Numbered from the stretch's first letter, positions 14,901 through 23,343 are shown. The stretch is DNA of 41,425 bases from Synergistaceae bacterium (GCA_018436595.1 JAHDLC010000028.1:1-41425); one strand, 5' to 3'. Translations and numbers: made by a program. The notes: generated from the letters alone by a model not told the origin.

Positions 14901-16376
14901 ATGTTTTTTTCTGACAATAACAAGATTACAAGAGAGCCAAGAGCCTTCACAATTGCAAGGAGAAAGAAATTCCTTCTCTTAACTTACATTGCATTCTATA
15001 TATTGTTTTTTTGCCGTTCTTCAATTTCGAGCGCTATGGAATCATCTTCCTTTGATTTGCCAATGCCCTCAAAGTATGCACTGGAAGGGACATCTACAGA
15101 ATATGCTTCAAAAGGTCGCAACTCTATTGATGAAAATGGTGTTCTTGTTTTTGATTATGGCAAAGCCTACAACAATCTCGGGAAATGGCACAATCCGTTC
15201 TTTATAGCAAGATATGCCCACATGCTCTACAATGAGTGGCATAATTCTGGATACAAAGACAACGAATTAAAAAATAAATTTCTTGCTCAAGCATATTTCC
15301 TTCTTTCATCTAATGTTGGAGGGCTAAACGGAACCGCACGCTGGGAATACCCGTTTGAAAACACCTACTTCGGAATTGACTCTGGTTGGATATCTGGAAT
15401 TGGTCAATCACACATCGCCGGAGTTTTATTCAGAGCATACAAAATTACAGGAGAGAGAAGTTTTGCAGACATTGCTCAAAAAGCCATTCGAGTTTATTTT
15501 ATCCCAATGTCTTCAGGCGGGGTTATAACCGACAACGAAAATGGCTTGTGGATCCAAGAAGTTGCAAGCATTGGAGCTAAACCGTTTTATATTCTAAACG
15601 GACATATTACTGGTTTATTAGGGCTTATTGATGTGGACTATCTTTTTCCTGATCAGCAACTTCATGAGATCGTAAATCGTGGCATTAGCGCTGTACGTGA
15701 TAACATTTTTAAATTTGACGCCGGTTTTTCTTCTTTTTATTCACTTGAAATCAAGGAGAATGAACCAGCAAAAATTGCCCCAAGAAAAGGATACAACAGC
15801 ATTCATGCCTGGCAACTCGAAGAACTTTTTAAAATCACAGGAGATCCTATTTTTTCTAAAGCAGCGCGCCTTTTCAAAGCCTACGACGAAATAAACGATT
15901 TCAGAAAAGCCAAGGGTTCAACGAACCCGTCCAAGCATGGTCCTTCAGAAGCTGCAGGTTGGTACGGAAATCGCTACTGGTCGTATAACGAATTCCCATC
16001 ATTCTTCGAGGTCCACATGACTTCAGAAGAACCTCTGGACGGCATTTTCATTGGAGGCCATTTTCAAAAAGCATCTCCGCGTGCATTCAGTGTTTCTATA
16101 CTCAAAGGAAATGATTGGGAAATGATATGGGAAACTGAAAACAATCAACAAAGGGACATTTATCTATCTTTTGCAAATCCGGTTTTTGCCTCTGCAATAC
16201 GATTGGACATATTCAGTGACAACGGGAATAGGAATGTTGCGCTCGATGCAGTTATGCCAGTAAGGTCACTGAATAGATCCCAAAGTGACCATAAGAATCC
16301 AGTTGCAGTTGTCCAGGCATTTCCCCTTGAACCTGGGTTTCGAAAAGAGAATGCTATTTTTTTCCTTAAACAATGA
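14901..16376 (+). CDS. Exported D-glucuronyl C5-epimerase-like protein with C-terminal discoidin-like domain
   Basis: This 491-residue protein has a signal or anchor helix at about residues 23-43 (KKFLLLTYIAFYILFF), so it should act outside the cytoplasm. The central region matches the D-glucuronyl C5-epimerase C-terminal family (PF06662) in motif order. It has GWISGIGQSHIAGVLFRAYK, then FYILNGHITGLLGLIDV, then FDAGFSSFYSL, then GYNSIHAWQLEELFKITGDP. In heparan-type enzymes the equivalent LNG and YH.tHinQL stretches line the active site. The last 130 residues look like an F5/8-type carbohydrate-binding sandwich. Its role could be glucuronate to iduronate conversion in the polymer. GGGAGGAG precedes the ATG. 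The DNA is AT-rich. Confidence 0.75.
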   Translation: MFFSDNNKITREPRAFTIARRKKFLLLTYIAFYILFFCRSSISSAMESSSFDLPMPSKYALEGTSTEYASKGRNSIDENGVLVFDYGKAYNNLGKWHNPFFIARYAHMLYNEWHNSGYKDNELKNKFLAQAYFLLSSNVGGLNGTARWEYPFENTYFGIDSGWISGIGQSHIAGVLFRAYKITGERSFADIAQKAIRVYFIPMSSGGVITDNENGLWIQEVASIGAKPFYILNGHITGLLGLIDVDYLFPDQQLHEIVNRGISAVRDNIFKFDAGFSSFYSLEIKENEPAKIAPRKGYNSIHAWQLEELFKITGDPIFSKAARLFKAYDEINDFRKAKGSTNPSKHGPSEAAGWYGNRYWSYNEFPSFFEVHMTSEEPLDGIFIGGHFQKASPRAFSVSILKGNDWEMIWETENNQQRDIYLSFANPVFASAIRLDIFSDNGNRNVALDAVMPVRSLNRSQSDHKNPVAVVQAFPLEPGFRKENAIFFLKQ

Positions 16377-16472
16377 AAAACAAGGACACCATTCATTTTA
16401 AACTCAATACATACAAATGTAGTCATTAATCCACTTTTTCTGTTTTCATCTTTTTTAAGGAAGGAAGAGCAA

Positions 16473-17891
16473 ATGAGAAATCCGGCAAATTCCTCAAACA
16501 CTGCATTTCTTTCATCAGATCTTCTCCAAAATGGAAACAGGAAGAGTATCACCCTTTTAAAAGACTCGCTATTTTGCATTTTTTGCTTTATTTTAATCAA
16601 ATTAGCAATTGATTTTTCTTATGTTTATTTTGTTTCACCTCTCTATGCTTATGCGGGACTTTTAACTGACATCAACGTTCTCAAGTTAGCGGAATCATAT
16701 CTTTTAGTTTTTCTCTTGGGCTTGTACTACCCCAAGAATTTGCGAATACCTTCGGATTTTCTTTTATTCTTTTTTTACCTGACTCTTTTTATCCCAATGG
16801 CTTCCATTTATGCCCTTAAAAACGGAAATTCTTTATTTTTCTATGCCATCTGTTTTTGTTTTGTTTTAATGAAGTCAGGAAGAAAACTCGCCAGTTGGTT
16901 TCGAATTCCAACCGTTAAATCGGGAAGGAAAATTTTCATTGCTTTTGCTTTTTTAGCGATTTTAGGTATGTTTTCTTTGATTTTTGCCCGAGGGGGAATG
17001 TCATCATTCAACTTAAACATCTGGAAAGTTTATGAATTACGACGAGTTGCAGGAGCCACGATCTACAGCGGGGCATTTGCCTATATAATGCCTCTCGTCG
17101 GAAAAGTCCTTTTGCCTTCTTTGTTTGCCTATTGCTTATGGAAGAGCAAAAAGACTGGTGCGTTGCTGCTTCTTTTCCTCGAGATCCTTTATTTCGGGTT
17201 CACACATCATAAAACGATGCTCCTTTACCCATTCCTAAGCCTGGGTATATTCTTTTTCTTTAAAACCAGCAATCCATTGCGCAAAATTCTCTCTGCTTTC
17301 ATTTTCCTCCTCCTTTCCAGCATCATTCTCTTCGCTGTTTTTGACTCAATTACAATGCTCACTCTATTTATCCGGAGGGCCCTTTTTGTAACTGCTGACC
17401 TTCATTTCGTATACTATGACTTCTTTCGCGATTTCGGGCAGATTTTCATGTCAAACAGCATACTATCAAACCTTTTTCCCTACCCCTTGGACATGCCTGT
17501 CCCAAACATGATTTCTCTTTTTTACACCGGTCACGATAGAACGTGGATGAACGCCGGTTTTCTCGCCACTGGCTATATGCATTTCGGATACCTGGGAATG
17601 TTTGCTTTCTCGCTCATTGCAAGCATTCTTTTCGCTTTAGTGGATAAGATTAGCAAAAATTCCTTGCCAATGTGGTTATCTATTTGTATAGTATTTCCTT
17701 CATTTATGAGCCTCAGCAGTTCTGACCTTACGACTTCTTTAAAGACACACGGAATTCTTCTCTCGTTGATCGTGTTATGGTTTATCAGTTCAAACAAGAG
17801 ATTTTCAATTCCCAATGGATCACCTAGCTCCAAATGGATCCAGAAACACACTGCTGTCCAAAATAAATCGGAATCAGAAATAGCACCCTGA
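16473..17891 (+). CDS. wzy: Wzy-like O-antigen polymerase
   Basis: A 472-residue polytopic membrane protein with about 11-12 predicted transmembrane segments. It has a large loop around residues 180-215 and another around 310-370 (YDFFRDFGQIFMSNSILSNL, then a DRTWMNAGFLATGYMHFGYLG stretch), typical of oligosaccharide-repeat polymerases. Wzy sequences are poorly conserved, so the call rests on topology, length and position in a locus with Wzz and Wzx. AAGGAAGGAAGAG precedes the ATG. It is the last gene of the plus-strand block and strongly AT-rich. It would polymerise lipid-linked repeat units on the periplasmic face. Confidence 0.75.
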   Translation: MRNPANSSNTAFLSSDLLQNGNRKSITLLKDSLFCIFCFILIKLAIDFSYVYFVSPLYAYAGLLTDINVLKLAESYLLVFLLGLYYPKNLRIPSDFLLFFFYLTLFIPMASIYALKNGNSLFFYAICFCFVLMKSGRKLASWFRIPTVKSGRKIFIAFAFLAILGMFSLIFARGGMSSFNLNIWKVYELRRVAGATIYSGAFAYIMPLVGKVLLPSLFAYCLWKSKKTGALLLLFLEILYFGFTHHKTMLLYPFLSLGIFFFFKTSNPLRKILSAFIFLLLSSIILFAVFDSITMLTLFIRRALFVTADLHFVYYDFFRDFGQIFMSNSILSNLFPYPLDMPVPNMISLFYTGHDRTWMNAGFLATGYMHFGYLGMFAFSLIASILFALVDKISKNSLPMWLSICIVFPSFMSLSSSDLTTSLKTHGILLSLIVLWFISSNKRFSIPNGSPSSKWIQKHTAVQNKSESEIAP

Positions 17892-17928
17892 ATTTCCAGG
17901 GCTTTGCGGAGCTGTTTGGGACAGATTT

Positions 17929-17949
17929 GAAAACAGGCCCCCTGTTTTC
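17929..17949. terminator. Hairpin between convergent wzy and IS4 transposase
   Basis: A perfect 9-bp inverted repeat (GAAAACAGG, 3-nt loop, CCTGTTTTC) lies between the convergent genes. The stem arms themselves contain A4 and T4, but no long T tract follows, so termination is plausible and not certain. Confidence 0.4.
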
Positions 17950-17984
17950 CTGAACCTCGAAAATTAAATCGGCTGTCCAACTTC

Positions 17985-19160
17985 CTACAGGCTGAATTTC
18001 AACTGTTCCGCCTCCGGCACAATGGGCGGCGTTTCATACGGCTCGTCCAGCCAGGCCCGTAAAGCCCGATAGGTAAAGAGGTTCAGCCGAAGCATGGTCG
18101 CCATGTTGGAAAAGGACCATCCAGCTTTGGATAAGTGATGCAGCCACTTGATCACCAGCAAGGAAACCAGGGCTGTCCAAATCTGGATGCGAAGGGCGTT
18201 CTCGCTCTCTCCTACGAAGGTTTTGACCTTCAGGTTCTGCTTCAGCGTCTTGAAGAAGAGCTCGATTTCCCACCGGTCCCTGTAGATCTCACTTATGGTG
18301 CTTGCCGCGAACCGGAGGTGATTGGTGAGAAGAACGATTGTTTCTCCTGTTTCAGGGTTCGCGGCCGTAATCCTGCGGAGGAGTTCCGGATATCTCTCCT
18401 CCATTCCCGTTCCGGTAAGTCGGACGATCTCGTCGGAAAGAACATGCTTGTTTCGGGGCAACGTTCGGACTTCCTTCACGGAATAGACGCAGTTGTCCTT
18501 CATCCGGGTGACGAAGAAGACGCCCTGATCCGTCCAGGCCCGAAACTGGCCGAAGTCCACGTACCCCCTGTCCAGGGCCACGATGGAGCCGGGCTTGAGG
18601 ACAAGCTCCTTCGACAGGCGGCTGTCGTGGGTCTTCGCCTCCGTGATGGAGACGAAGGAGGGCATGTAGTCGTCATGATCCAGCAGTACGTGGACCTTTA
18701 CACCGCCCTTGGCCCTCCGGAATTCCGCCCAGGGAAAGAGGGACAGGCAGAGGCTGATGGTCGTGGAATCGAAGGACAGCAGCTTGTTCTTGAAACGGAA
18801 CTTCTTCTTGCGGCATCCCATGGAGCCCGTGGAGCGGAAATGATCCGACAGCTTCCAGAACAGCTCCTCGAAAAGCTCCGCTTTGCGATGGTTGTTGGCA
18901 TAGGAGAGGGTGGATCTCCTCGGAGGTTCCTTTATCCCCAGGTGAACGAGCTTTCCGTTACAGCAGCTGAGGCCGTTAACGATCTCCCGGAGAGAATCCG
19001 CTCCGGCCAGATGACAGAAGAGCATGGAGATGAGCTGCGTCTTCGATCGAAATCCTTTGGCGTGACGCTCAGCGCCCCATTTGGCGACCAGGTTGTCAAA
19101 GTTCACTGCTGTAAAAATCTCAGAAAGTATTTGACTGAACAGGCTCGCAGGCTTTAGCAT
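17985..19160 (-). CDS. IS4-family DDE transposase
   Basis: About 391 residues from the ATG at 19160, where homologues of this group begin (MLKPASLFSQILSEI). It has a DUF4372-type N-terminal domain and a DDE_Tnp_1 catalytic core. The catalytic residues are Asp in LLSFDSTTISL, Asp in IVALDRGYVDF and Glu in IYRDRWEIELFFKTLK, the last being the Y-(2)-R-(3)-E-(6)-K signature of IS4. The frame is intact. An IS3-family element ends 10 bp upstream of the start codon and separates the gene from its own promoter, so it may be silenced or driven from the IS3. I could not identify the terminal inverted repeats of this IS4 element. Confidence 0.85.
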   Translation of the reverse strand: MLKPASLFSQILSEIFTAVNFDNLVAKWGAERHAKGFRSKTQLISMLFCHLAGADSLREIVNGLSCCNGKLVHLGIKEPPRRSTLSYANNHRKAELFEELFWKLSDHFRSTGSMGCRKKKFRFKNKLLSFDSTTISLCLSLFPWAEFRRAKGGVKVHVLLDHDDYMPSFVSITEAKTHDSRLSKELVLKPGSIVALDRGYVDFGQFRAWTDQGVFFVTRMKDNCVYSVKEVRTLPRNKHVLSDEIVRLTGTGMEERYPELLRRITAANPETGETIVLLTNHLRFAASTISEIYRDRWEIELFFKTLKQNLKVKTFVGESENALRIQIWTALVSLLVIKWLHHLSKAGWSFSNMATMLRLNLFTYRALRAWLDEPYETPPIVPEAEQLKFSL

Positions 19161-19238
19161 TAGTGTGAGGTGGTCCCCATCCTTTGGACACGAAACAAGC
19201 AGAAGTAACAAAGATTTAATGAAGGATGGGTCCGGTTT

Positions 19239-20129
19239 TCAAGATGCTTTTCTTTCTGCTCCGACTGGTTCTTTTCGCTCTTTGACATAAATATCCCAGG
19301 GTGTTCGGTAGCCCAGGCTCTGGTGGGGCCGCTCATGATTATAGAACATAAACCACCTCCTGATTCCATCAACCGCTTCGGTGACGTTGCCATAGTCGCT
19401 CAGGTACACTTCTTCGTACTTCAGGGATCTCCAGAGTCTTTCGATGAAGATGTTGTCGTAGGCCCTGCCCCGGCCGTCCATGGAGATCCGGATTTTTCTG
19501 GCCAGAAGAACCGAGGTGAATTTCTCGCTGGTGTACTGAGCTCCCTGGTCGCTGTTGAAAACTTCAGGTTTACCCCTGGCGAGGGCGCTTTGCAAAGCCG
19601 AGACGCAGAAAGCCGCGTCAAGGGTGTTGGATATCTCCCAGGAGAGAACATAACGGCTGTGCCAGTCCATTATTGCTGTGAGATAGAGAAAACCCTGCCG
19701 GAGGCGGATATAGGTTATGTCGCTGCTCCATACCTGGTCGGGCTTCTCAATGGCAACTCCTCTCAGGAGATAGGGCCAGATCCTCTGGTTATCCCCAGGG
19801 ATGCTCAGTTTTGGCTTGGGGTACAGGGTTTCAATCCCCATAAGCTTCATGAGCCTTCCCACCCGCTTCGGGTTGACTTGGTTTTCAGGAGTAGAGAGCA
19901 TGACTGCGAGCTTTCTTCTCCCGAGAAAAGGGCAGGACGTGTGGAGCTCATCGATCCTTTTCATCAAGTCAAGGTTCAGGGCAGTTTCCCCGGTCTCTTT
20001 GTAGTAGTAGGTGGAGCGGGCGAGGCCGAGAAGAGCGCACTGTTCTTTTACGGTGAGATCCGGTGAGTTGCGATCCACCTTCTCCCGCTTCTCACGAGCG
20101 GGGAGACAATTTTTTTTTAATCCAGTCAA
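19239..20129 (-). CDS. IS3-family transposase orfB (integrase core)
   Basis: This frame encodes up to 296 residues, with an HTH_21-like N-terminal part (LLGLARSTYYYKE) and an rve integrase core. The DDE triad is Asp in WSSDITYIRL, Asp in FNSDQGAQYTS and Glu in FIERLWRSLKYEEVY. The product is probably made as an OrfAB fusion by -1 frameshifting at the A9 run (20118 down to 20110 on the minus strand), because orfB overlaps orfA and lacks a convincing start. The frame is intact. C-terminal NHERPHQSLGYRTP is standard for the family. Confidence 0.88.
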   Translation of the reverse strand: MTGLKKNCLPAREKREKVDRNSPDLTVKEQCALLGLARSTYYYKETGETALNLDLMKRIDELHTSCPFLGRRKLAVMLSTPENQVNPKRVGRLMKLMGIETLYPKPKLSIPGDNQRIWPYLLRGVAIEKPDQVWSSDITYIRLRQGFLYLTAIMDWHSRYVLSWEISNTLDAAFCVSALQSALARGKPEVFNSDQGAQYTSEKFTSVLLARKIRISMDGRGRAYDNIFIERLWRSLKYEEVYLSDYGNVTEAVDGIRRWFMFYNHERPHQSLGYRTPWDIYVKERKEPVGAERKAS

Positions 20130-20373
20130 GTTCGACCTTGAGTTGCCCTATTTGCCTGTGGAGTTCGTCCCGTTCCTCATTCCACTGCCGAAGCGTTTTT
20201 TCGCTCTTTCTGGAAAAAGCCTCGGGCACCATGGCAAGAGCGGACTTTTTCCAAAGGCTGACGAGAGATGACGGCACTTCGTATTCCCTTGCTATCTCGG
20301 CTGCGGTTCTGGTCCCCTTGATGGCTTCAATGGCGACGCGAGTCTTGAGTGCAGGTTCATATTTTTTCCGCAT
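20092..20373 (-). CDS. IS3-family transposase orfA (helix-turn-helix)
   Basis: The 93-residue protein MRKKYEPALKTRVAIEAIKG is an HTH_Tnp_1 protein: the helix-turn-helix spans TAAEIAREYEVPSSLVSLWK and a leucine-zipper-like coiled coil follows (LRQWNEERDELHRQIGQLKV). It ends just past the A9 slippery run shared with orfB. It binds the IS ends and, as an OrfAB fusion, forms the transposase. Confidence 0.85.
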   Translation of the reverse strand: MRKKYEPALKTRVAIEAIKGTRTAAEIAREYEVPSSLVSLWKKSALAMVPEAFSRKSEKTLRQWNEERDELHRQIGQLKVELDWIKKKLSPRS

Positions 20374-20466
20374 GGATGAATTTCAGCTCCTTTTCGTCCA
20401 TCCTTCAAGACTCATTGTACCGCTTGTTTATTTGTTAACTTGGTGTCCAGTTTTTGGGGACCACTA

Positions 20467-20518
20467 TAGTGCGCCCCCCTTTGCCGGTGCTTGAGGATTT
20501 TTTTGTGTTGGCGCACTA
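20467..20518. repeat. 52-bp inverted repeat next to the IS pair
   Basis: The perfect 9-bp arms TAGTGCGCC (20467-20475) and GGCGCACTA (20510-20518) enclose a 34-nt loop that includes T7. It lies directly outside the IS3 element and 41 bp from the Wzx-like gene stop. It could be the outer part of the IS4 element interrupted by IS3, or a terminator of the minus-strand operon. I cannot choose between these. Confidence 0.45.
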
Positions 20519-20558
20519 AGAATATCTCAAGGGCCGCTCTGGGGGCAATTTAATATTC

Positions 20559-22013
20559 TCAAATTCCTATTTTGGACAAGAGTGCCAGAAACAAATAAAT
20601 TAGATAACCTAGTCCTGACATCAAGCACGCCAGAATAGGCATCAATGCCCCCCAAGAAAAAAGAAAGGATAGAGATACAGGCACCAGCAAGGCGGCCGCT
20701 ACAAATATTTCCCTTAAGAACATAGGAAGAAACCGACTCACCCCCACACCAGCAAAGCGAAGAATAATCAAGAGGTATGCAAAATACACCATCATTTTCC
20801 CAATACTGTAAATAATAATTGGGTAATATATCCCGCCCGCAAGGTACCCCAGGTAAAGCGATGCAACTCCCAAAATAAGCATGATTCCCTGAAAAATCAG
20901 GAGATATCTCTGTTTGTTTACCACCAGAAGCACAGTGGAGACAGGAGATGATAGAAATTGAAGCAAAATAAAAGGTGAAAGGAAAAGAGAATACATTCCT
21001 GCGTTTTCCCATTCAGGTCCAAAGAGGAAGGGAAAAATCACCGGTGAAATTGTTCCCAGCCAAAGAATAGGAAAGATCCCCACTTTCAGCAAAACCCTGA
21101 CAGTATTATGTGTTGTATCCATCAAAGTTCCATTTCTCCAGGAAAGACTTGCCCGCTGATAGAACACCTGTCCTATTGCCTGCCCCAAAAAAACGGTCGG
21201 CAGTTGAACAACTCTGAGGCTCATCGAAAACCAGCCCGTTATTTCCCGGGAGAAAAAGGAAAAAAGGAGGAGAGGCATTATTTGTATGCTCAAGATATTA
21301 AGCAGTGTCCCCCAGGGTTGATACAACGGAAAGGTCCTGTAATCCAGTGCTGCTTTCCCAAGTCCTTTCCTTGTAACAACTAAAGGTTCTTTTATTGAGG
21401 CTTTGAACAGGGACACTATTCCCCCTGCCATTCCTGCTATCTGCCCCCAAATCAGGCCAACCGGTCCTTCAAAAAAACCCAGAACAATACTCACAACTGC
21501 CCCCAGACATTTCTGCGATATTTTAGTAGTACCCAGAGCAGAATATGCTTCTTTTCTGAGAGCAAAATATGTCGTGATTGTGTACGTTCCGGTCGCAAAA
21601 ACACCGACAGGGAGAAGCCATTTGTACCTTATCAGAGGATCCCATCCGAAATATGTTAAAAGCCGGGTTCCTATGACTGCTAATACAAGTGCAATAACAA
21701 CCGCAAGCACTCCGTTAAGCAAAAGGCTCAGCACAAAAAGATCCCTTGCAGAGTTATCTTCTTCCGGGAGAGGAATCGCCAGGTGGTAGGAAAAACCAGA
21801 AAATGCCCCCAGAATGCTTAATAATGCTGTATAAACCGCCAGTACACCAAAATCGTAAGGAGTATATAAACGAGAAAGAATTGGGGTTACAAGAACATAT
21901 ATCCCTTGCCCCAATAAAGTCCCGCCAGCAAGAAGCGCCACTTTACCGTAGGCCGAGCCTGGAGAGAATCTTTGCAGAATATCAGAAAAAGCTATTCTTA
22001 TTTTCTGTTTCAA
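20559..22013 (-). CDS. wzx: Wzx-like polysaccharide flippase
   Basis: About 484 residues with some 12-14 transmembrane helices, in the polysaccharide-synthesis/MATE-like flippase family. The N-terminal signature SPGSAYGKVALLAGGTLLGQ, then GIYVLVTPILSRLYTPYDFG, is typical of Wzx proteins annotated as lipopolysaccharide biosynthesis or oligosaccharide flippase. I place the start at the TTG at 22013, which overlaps the upstream 2-epimerase stop (TTGA). An ATG at 22109 would overlap that gene by 100 nt and adds non-conserved residues. It is the last gene of the minus-strand operon and would move the undecaprenyl-linked repeat unit across the inner membrane. Confidence 0.85.
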   Translation of the reverse strand: MKQKIRIAFSDILQRFSPGSAYGKVALLAGGTLLGQGIYVLVTPILSRLYTPYDFGVLAVYTALLSILGAFSGFSYHLAIPLPEEDNSARDLFVLSLLLNGVLAVVIALVLAVIGTRLLTYFGWDPLIRYKWLLPVGVFATGTYTITTYFALRKEAYSALGTTKISQKCLGAVVSIVLGFFEGPVGLIWGQIAGMAGGIVSLFKASIKEPLVVTRKGLGKAALDYRTFPLYQPWGTLLNILSIQIMPLLLFSFFSREITGWFSMSLRVVQLPTVFLGQAIGQVFYQRASLSWRNGTLMDTTHNTVRVLLKVGIFPILWLGTISPVIFPFLFGPEWENAGMYSLFLSPFILLQFLSSPVSTVLLVVNKQRYLLIFQGIMLILGVASLYLGYLAGGIYYPIIIYSIGKMMVYFAYLLIILRFAGVGVSRFLPMFLREIFVAAALLVPVSLSFLFSWGALMPILACLMSGLGYLIYLFLALLSKIGI

Positions 22014-23101
22014 AGCCAATCGTCGTCTTGCTGCAAACACCGGACTATTTTTTCCCCTGCATTCCCCTTGCCATAGACAGCCTCCCCAAAAGGCCATTCT
22101 TGCAGACATTTCATAGATGCCTGCAGTACTGATTCAATTTCCGCCTCCGCAAAAAGGTTCCACTGCACCTCCGTCAGTTCCCTCCACCCGGTATCCGGCA
22201 TTACCACAACTGCTCTCTTACCGGCATAGTAGGCTTCTTTCTGATACCCACCACTGTCGGTCACCACGGCGGCGCAATCCTGAGTGAGGGACATGAGGTC
22301 AAGGTAGCCAATTGGTTCGGTGGTCTTTAAATTCTCCACTAAGCTTTGCATTCCGAATTCAGCAATGCGCTTACGAGTACGGGGGTGAAGCGGCAGAATG
22401 ATTTCAAGTCCCGTTTCCTTTTTCGCCTGTAAAAGTCCCTTGAGAATGTTCCTGAGGGACTCCGGGTTGTCTACATTGAAATCGCGATGCAGGGTGGTGA
22501 TAATGTACGTCCCTTCCTCCAGACCGTATTGTTCCCGTGTCTCTTTCGGGGTAAAACGTGGTTTCATTTTCAAATAGAGATCATACATCACATCACCTAC
22601 AACGAATACACCTTCAGTAATCCCTTCTTTTTCCAGGTTTTTTGCAGCAAGGCCGGAACAACAGAAGAGGTATTTGGATATGTGATCAGTGAGAACACGG
22701 TTGGTTTCTTCAGGCATATCTTTTGGTTCCTGCCTGATCCCCGCTTCAACATGGGCGACAGGGATTTTAAGTTTAACTGCCGCTAAAGCCCCGGCAACAG
22801 TGGTGTTTGTGTCGCCATACACAAGTACGATATCAGGCTTTTCGTTCAGAAGGAGTTCCTCGAACTTGGTAAGAACTTCCGCAGTCTGTTTACCGTGAAG
22901 TCCGGAGCCTACTCCAAGAAAATAATCGGGCTGCTTCATGTCAAGCTCGTTGAAGAAGATGTCGGACATATTGGCATCGTAATGCTGGCCGGAATGGACA
23001 AGGATGTGGTTCCAGGCGTTCTGCCGGCGAACTTCTGCGCCGATGATCGCTTCTTTTATGAACTGGGGACGGGCCCCGACGAGGGAGATGACTTTTTTCA
23101 T
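22010..23101 (-). CDS. UDP-N-acetylglucosamine/uronate 2-epimerase (WecB/WbpI family)
   Basis: The 363-residue non-hydrolysing 2-epimerase starts at the ATG at 23101 after AGGAGAAAACTCC. Motifs are VGARPQFIKEAI, HSGQHYDANMSDIFFNEL, VYGDTNTTVAGALAA, HVEAGIRQEPKDMPEETNR and VTDSGGYQKEAYY. The MSDIFF, GVGSGLHGKQTAEVL and MPEETNR details look closer to WbpI/WlbD, which epimerise UDP-2,3-diacetamido-uronic acid, than to housekeeping WecB, but both remain possible. WbpA-, WbpB- and WbpD-like genes further up the same strand support the uronate reading. It has its own promoter with a perfect palindrome and overlaps the flippase gene by 4 nt. Confidence 0.83.
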   Translation of the reverse strand: MKKVISLVGARPQFIKEAIIGAEVRRQNAWNHILVHSGQHYDANMSDIFFNELDMKQPDYFLGVGSGLHGKQTAEVLTKFEELLLNEKPDIVLVYGDTNTTVAGALAAVKLKIPVAHVEAGIRQEPKDMPEETNRVLTDHISKYLFCCSGLAAKNLEKEGITEGVFVVGDVMYDLYLKMKPRFTPKETREQYGLEEGTYIITTLHRDFNVDNPESLRNILKGLLQAKKETGLEIILPLHPRTRKRIAEFGMQSLVENLKTTEPIGYLDLMSLTQDCAAVVTDSGGYQKEAYYAGKRAVVVMPDTGWRELTEVQWNLFAEAEIESVLQASMKCLQEWPFGEAVYGKGNAGEKIVRCLQQDDDWL

Positions 23102-23151
23102 GGAGTTTTCTCCTATATTAAAGGCGAGAGGCGAGATTCTCCGCCCAAGAT

Positions 23152-23200
23152 GACAGCTGTTATTTCGAGTAATTTTATTACTCGAAATAACAGCTGTCAA
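23152..23200 (-). promoter_or_regulatory. Promoter with perfect 21-bp palindrome upstream of the 2-epimerase gene
   Basis: TTGACA (23195-23200), a 17-bp spacer and TAAAAT (23172-23177) form a near-consensus promoter on the minus strand. A perfect 21-bp inverted repeat (23152-23172 with 23178-23198, loop 23173-23177) spans the spacer, the -10 box and the start region. Its centre, CGAGTAATAAAATTACTCG, is also found with two changes over the -10 box at 39633-39650. This layout suggests a repressor operator or a transcript-end hairpin. The leader to the ATG is about 65 nt. Confidence 0.75.
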
Positions 23201-23343
23201 TCAAATAGCGATTAATCAGGGGGTATTTAAAAAACATTTCAACTTTCTCCCAGTTCCCGATACCTTCAAAACAAGCTTGGATTTCCAAGAAGACTATGTT
23301 GTGGAAGCTAAACTTCTGTTACAGGAAGAAAAGGGGATACTTT

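Larger units (their letters stand above)
19171..20463 (-). mobile_element. IS3-family insertion sequence, complete
   Basis: The element is about 1.29 kb. Its ends share inverted sequence: TGGTCCCCA then TGGACAC at 19171-19191, and the same pattern inverted at 20443-20463. It carries orfA and orfB in overlapping frames. I see no obvious target-site duplication next to these ends, which suggests rearrangement after insertion or slightly misjudged ends. It sits immediately upstream of the IS4-family transposase, forming a nested or abutting pair. Confidence 0.8.

Noticed and set aside
18135-19157. Plus-strand frame opposite the IS4-family transposase
   Set aside because: It is the complement of a verified transposase with DDE residues on the other strand.
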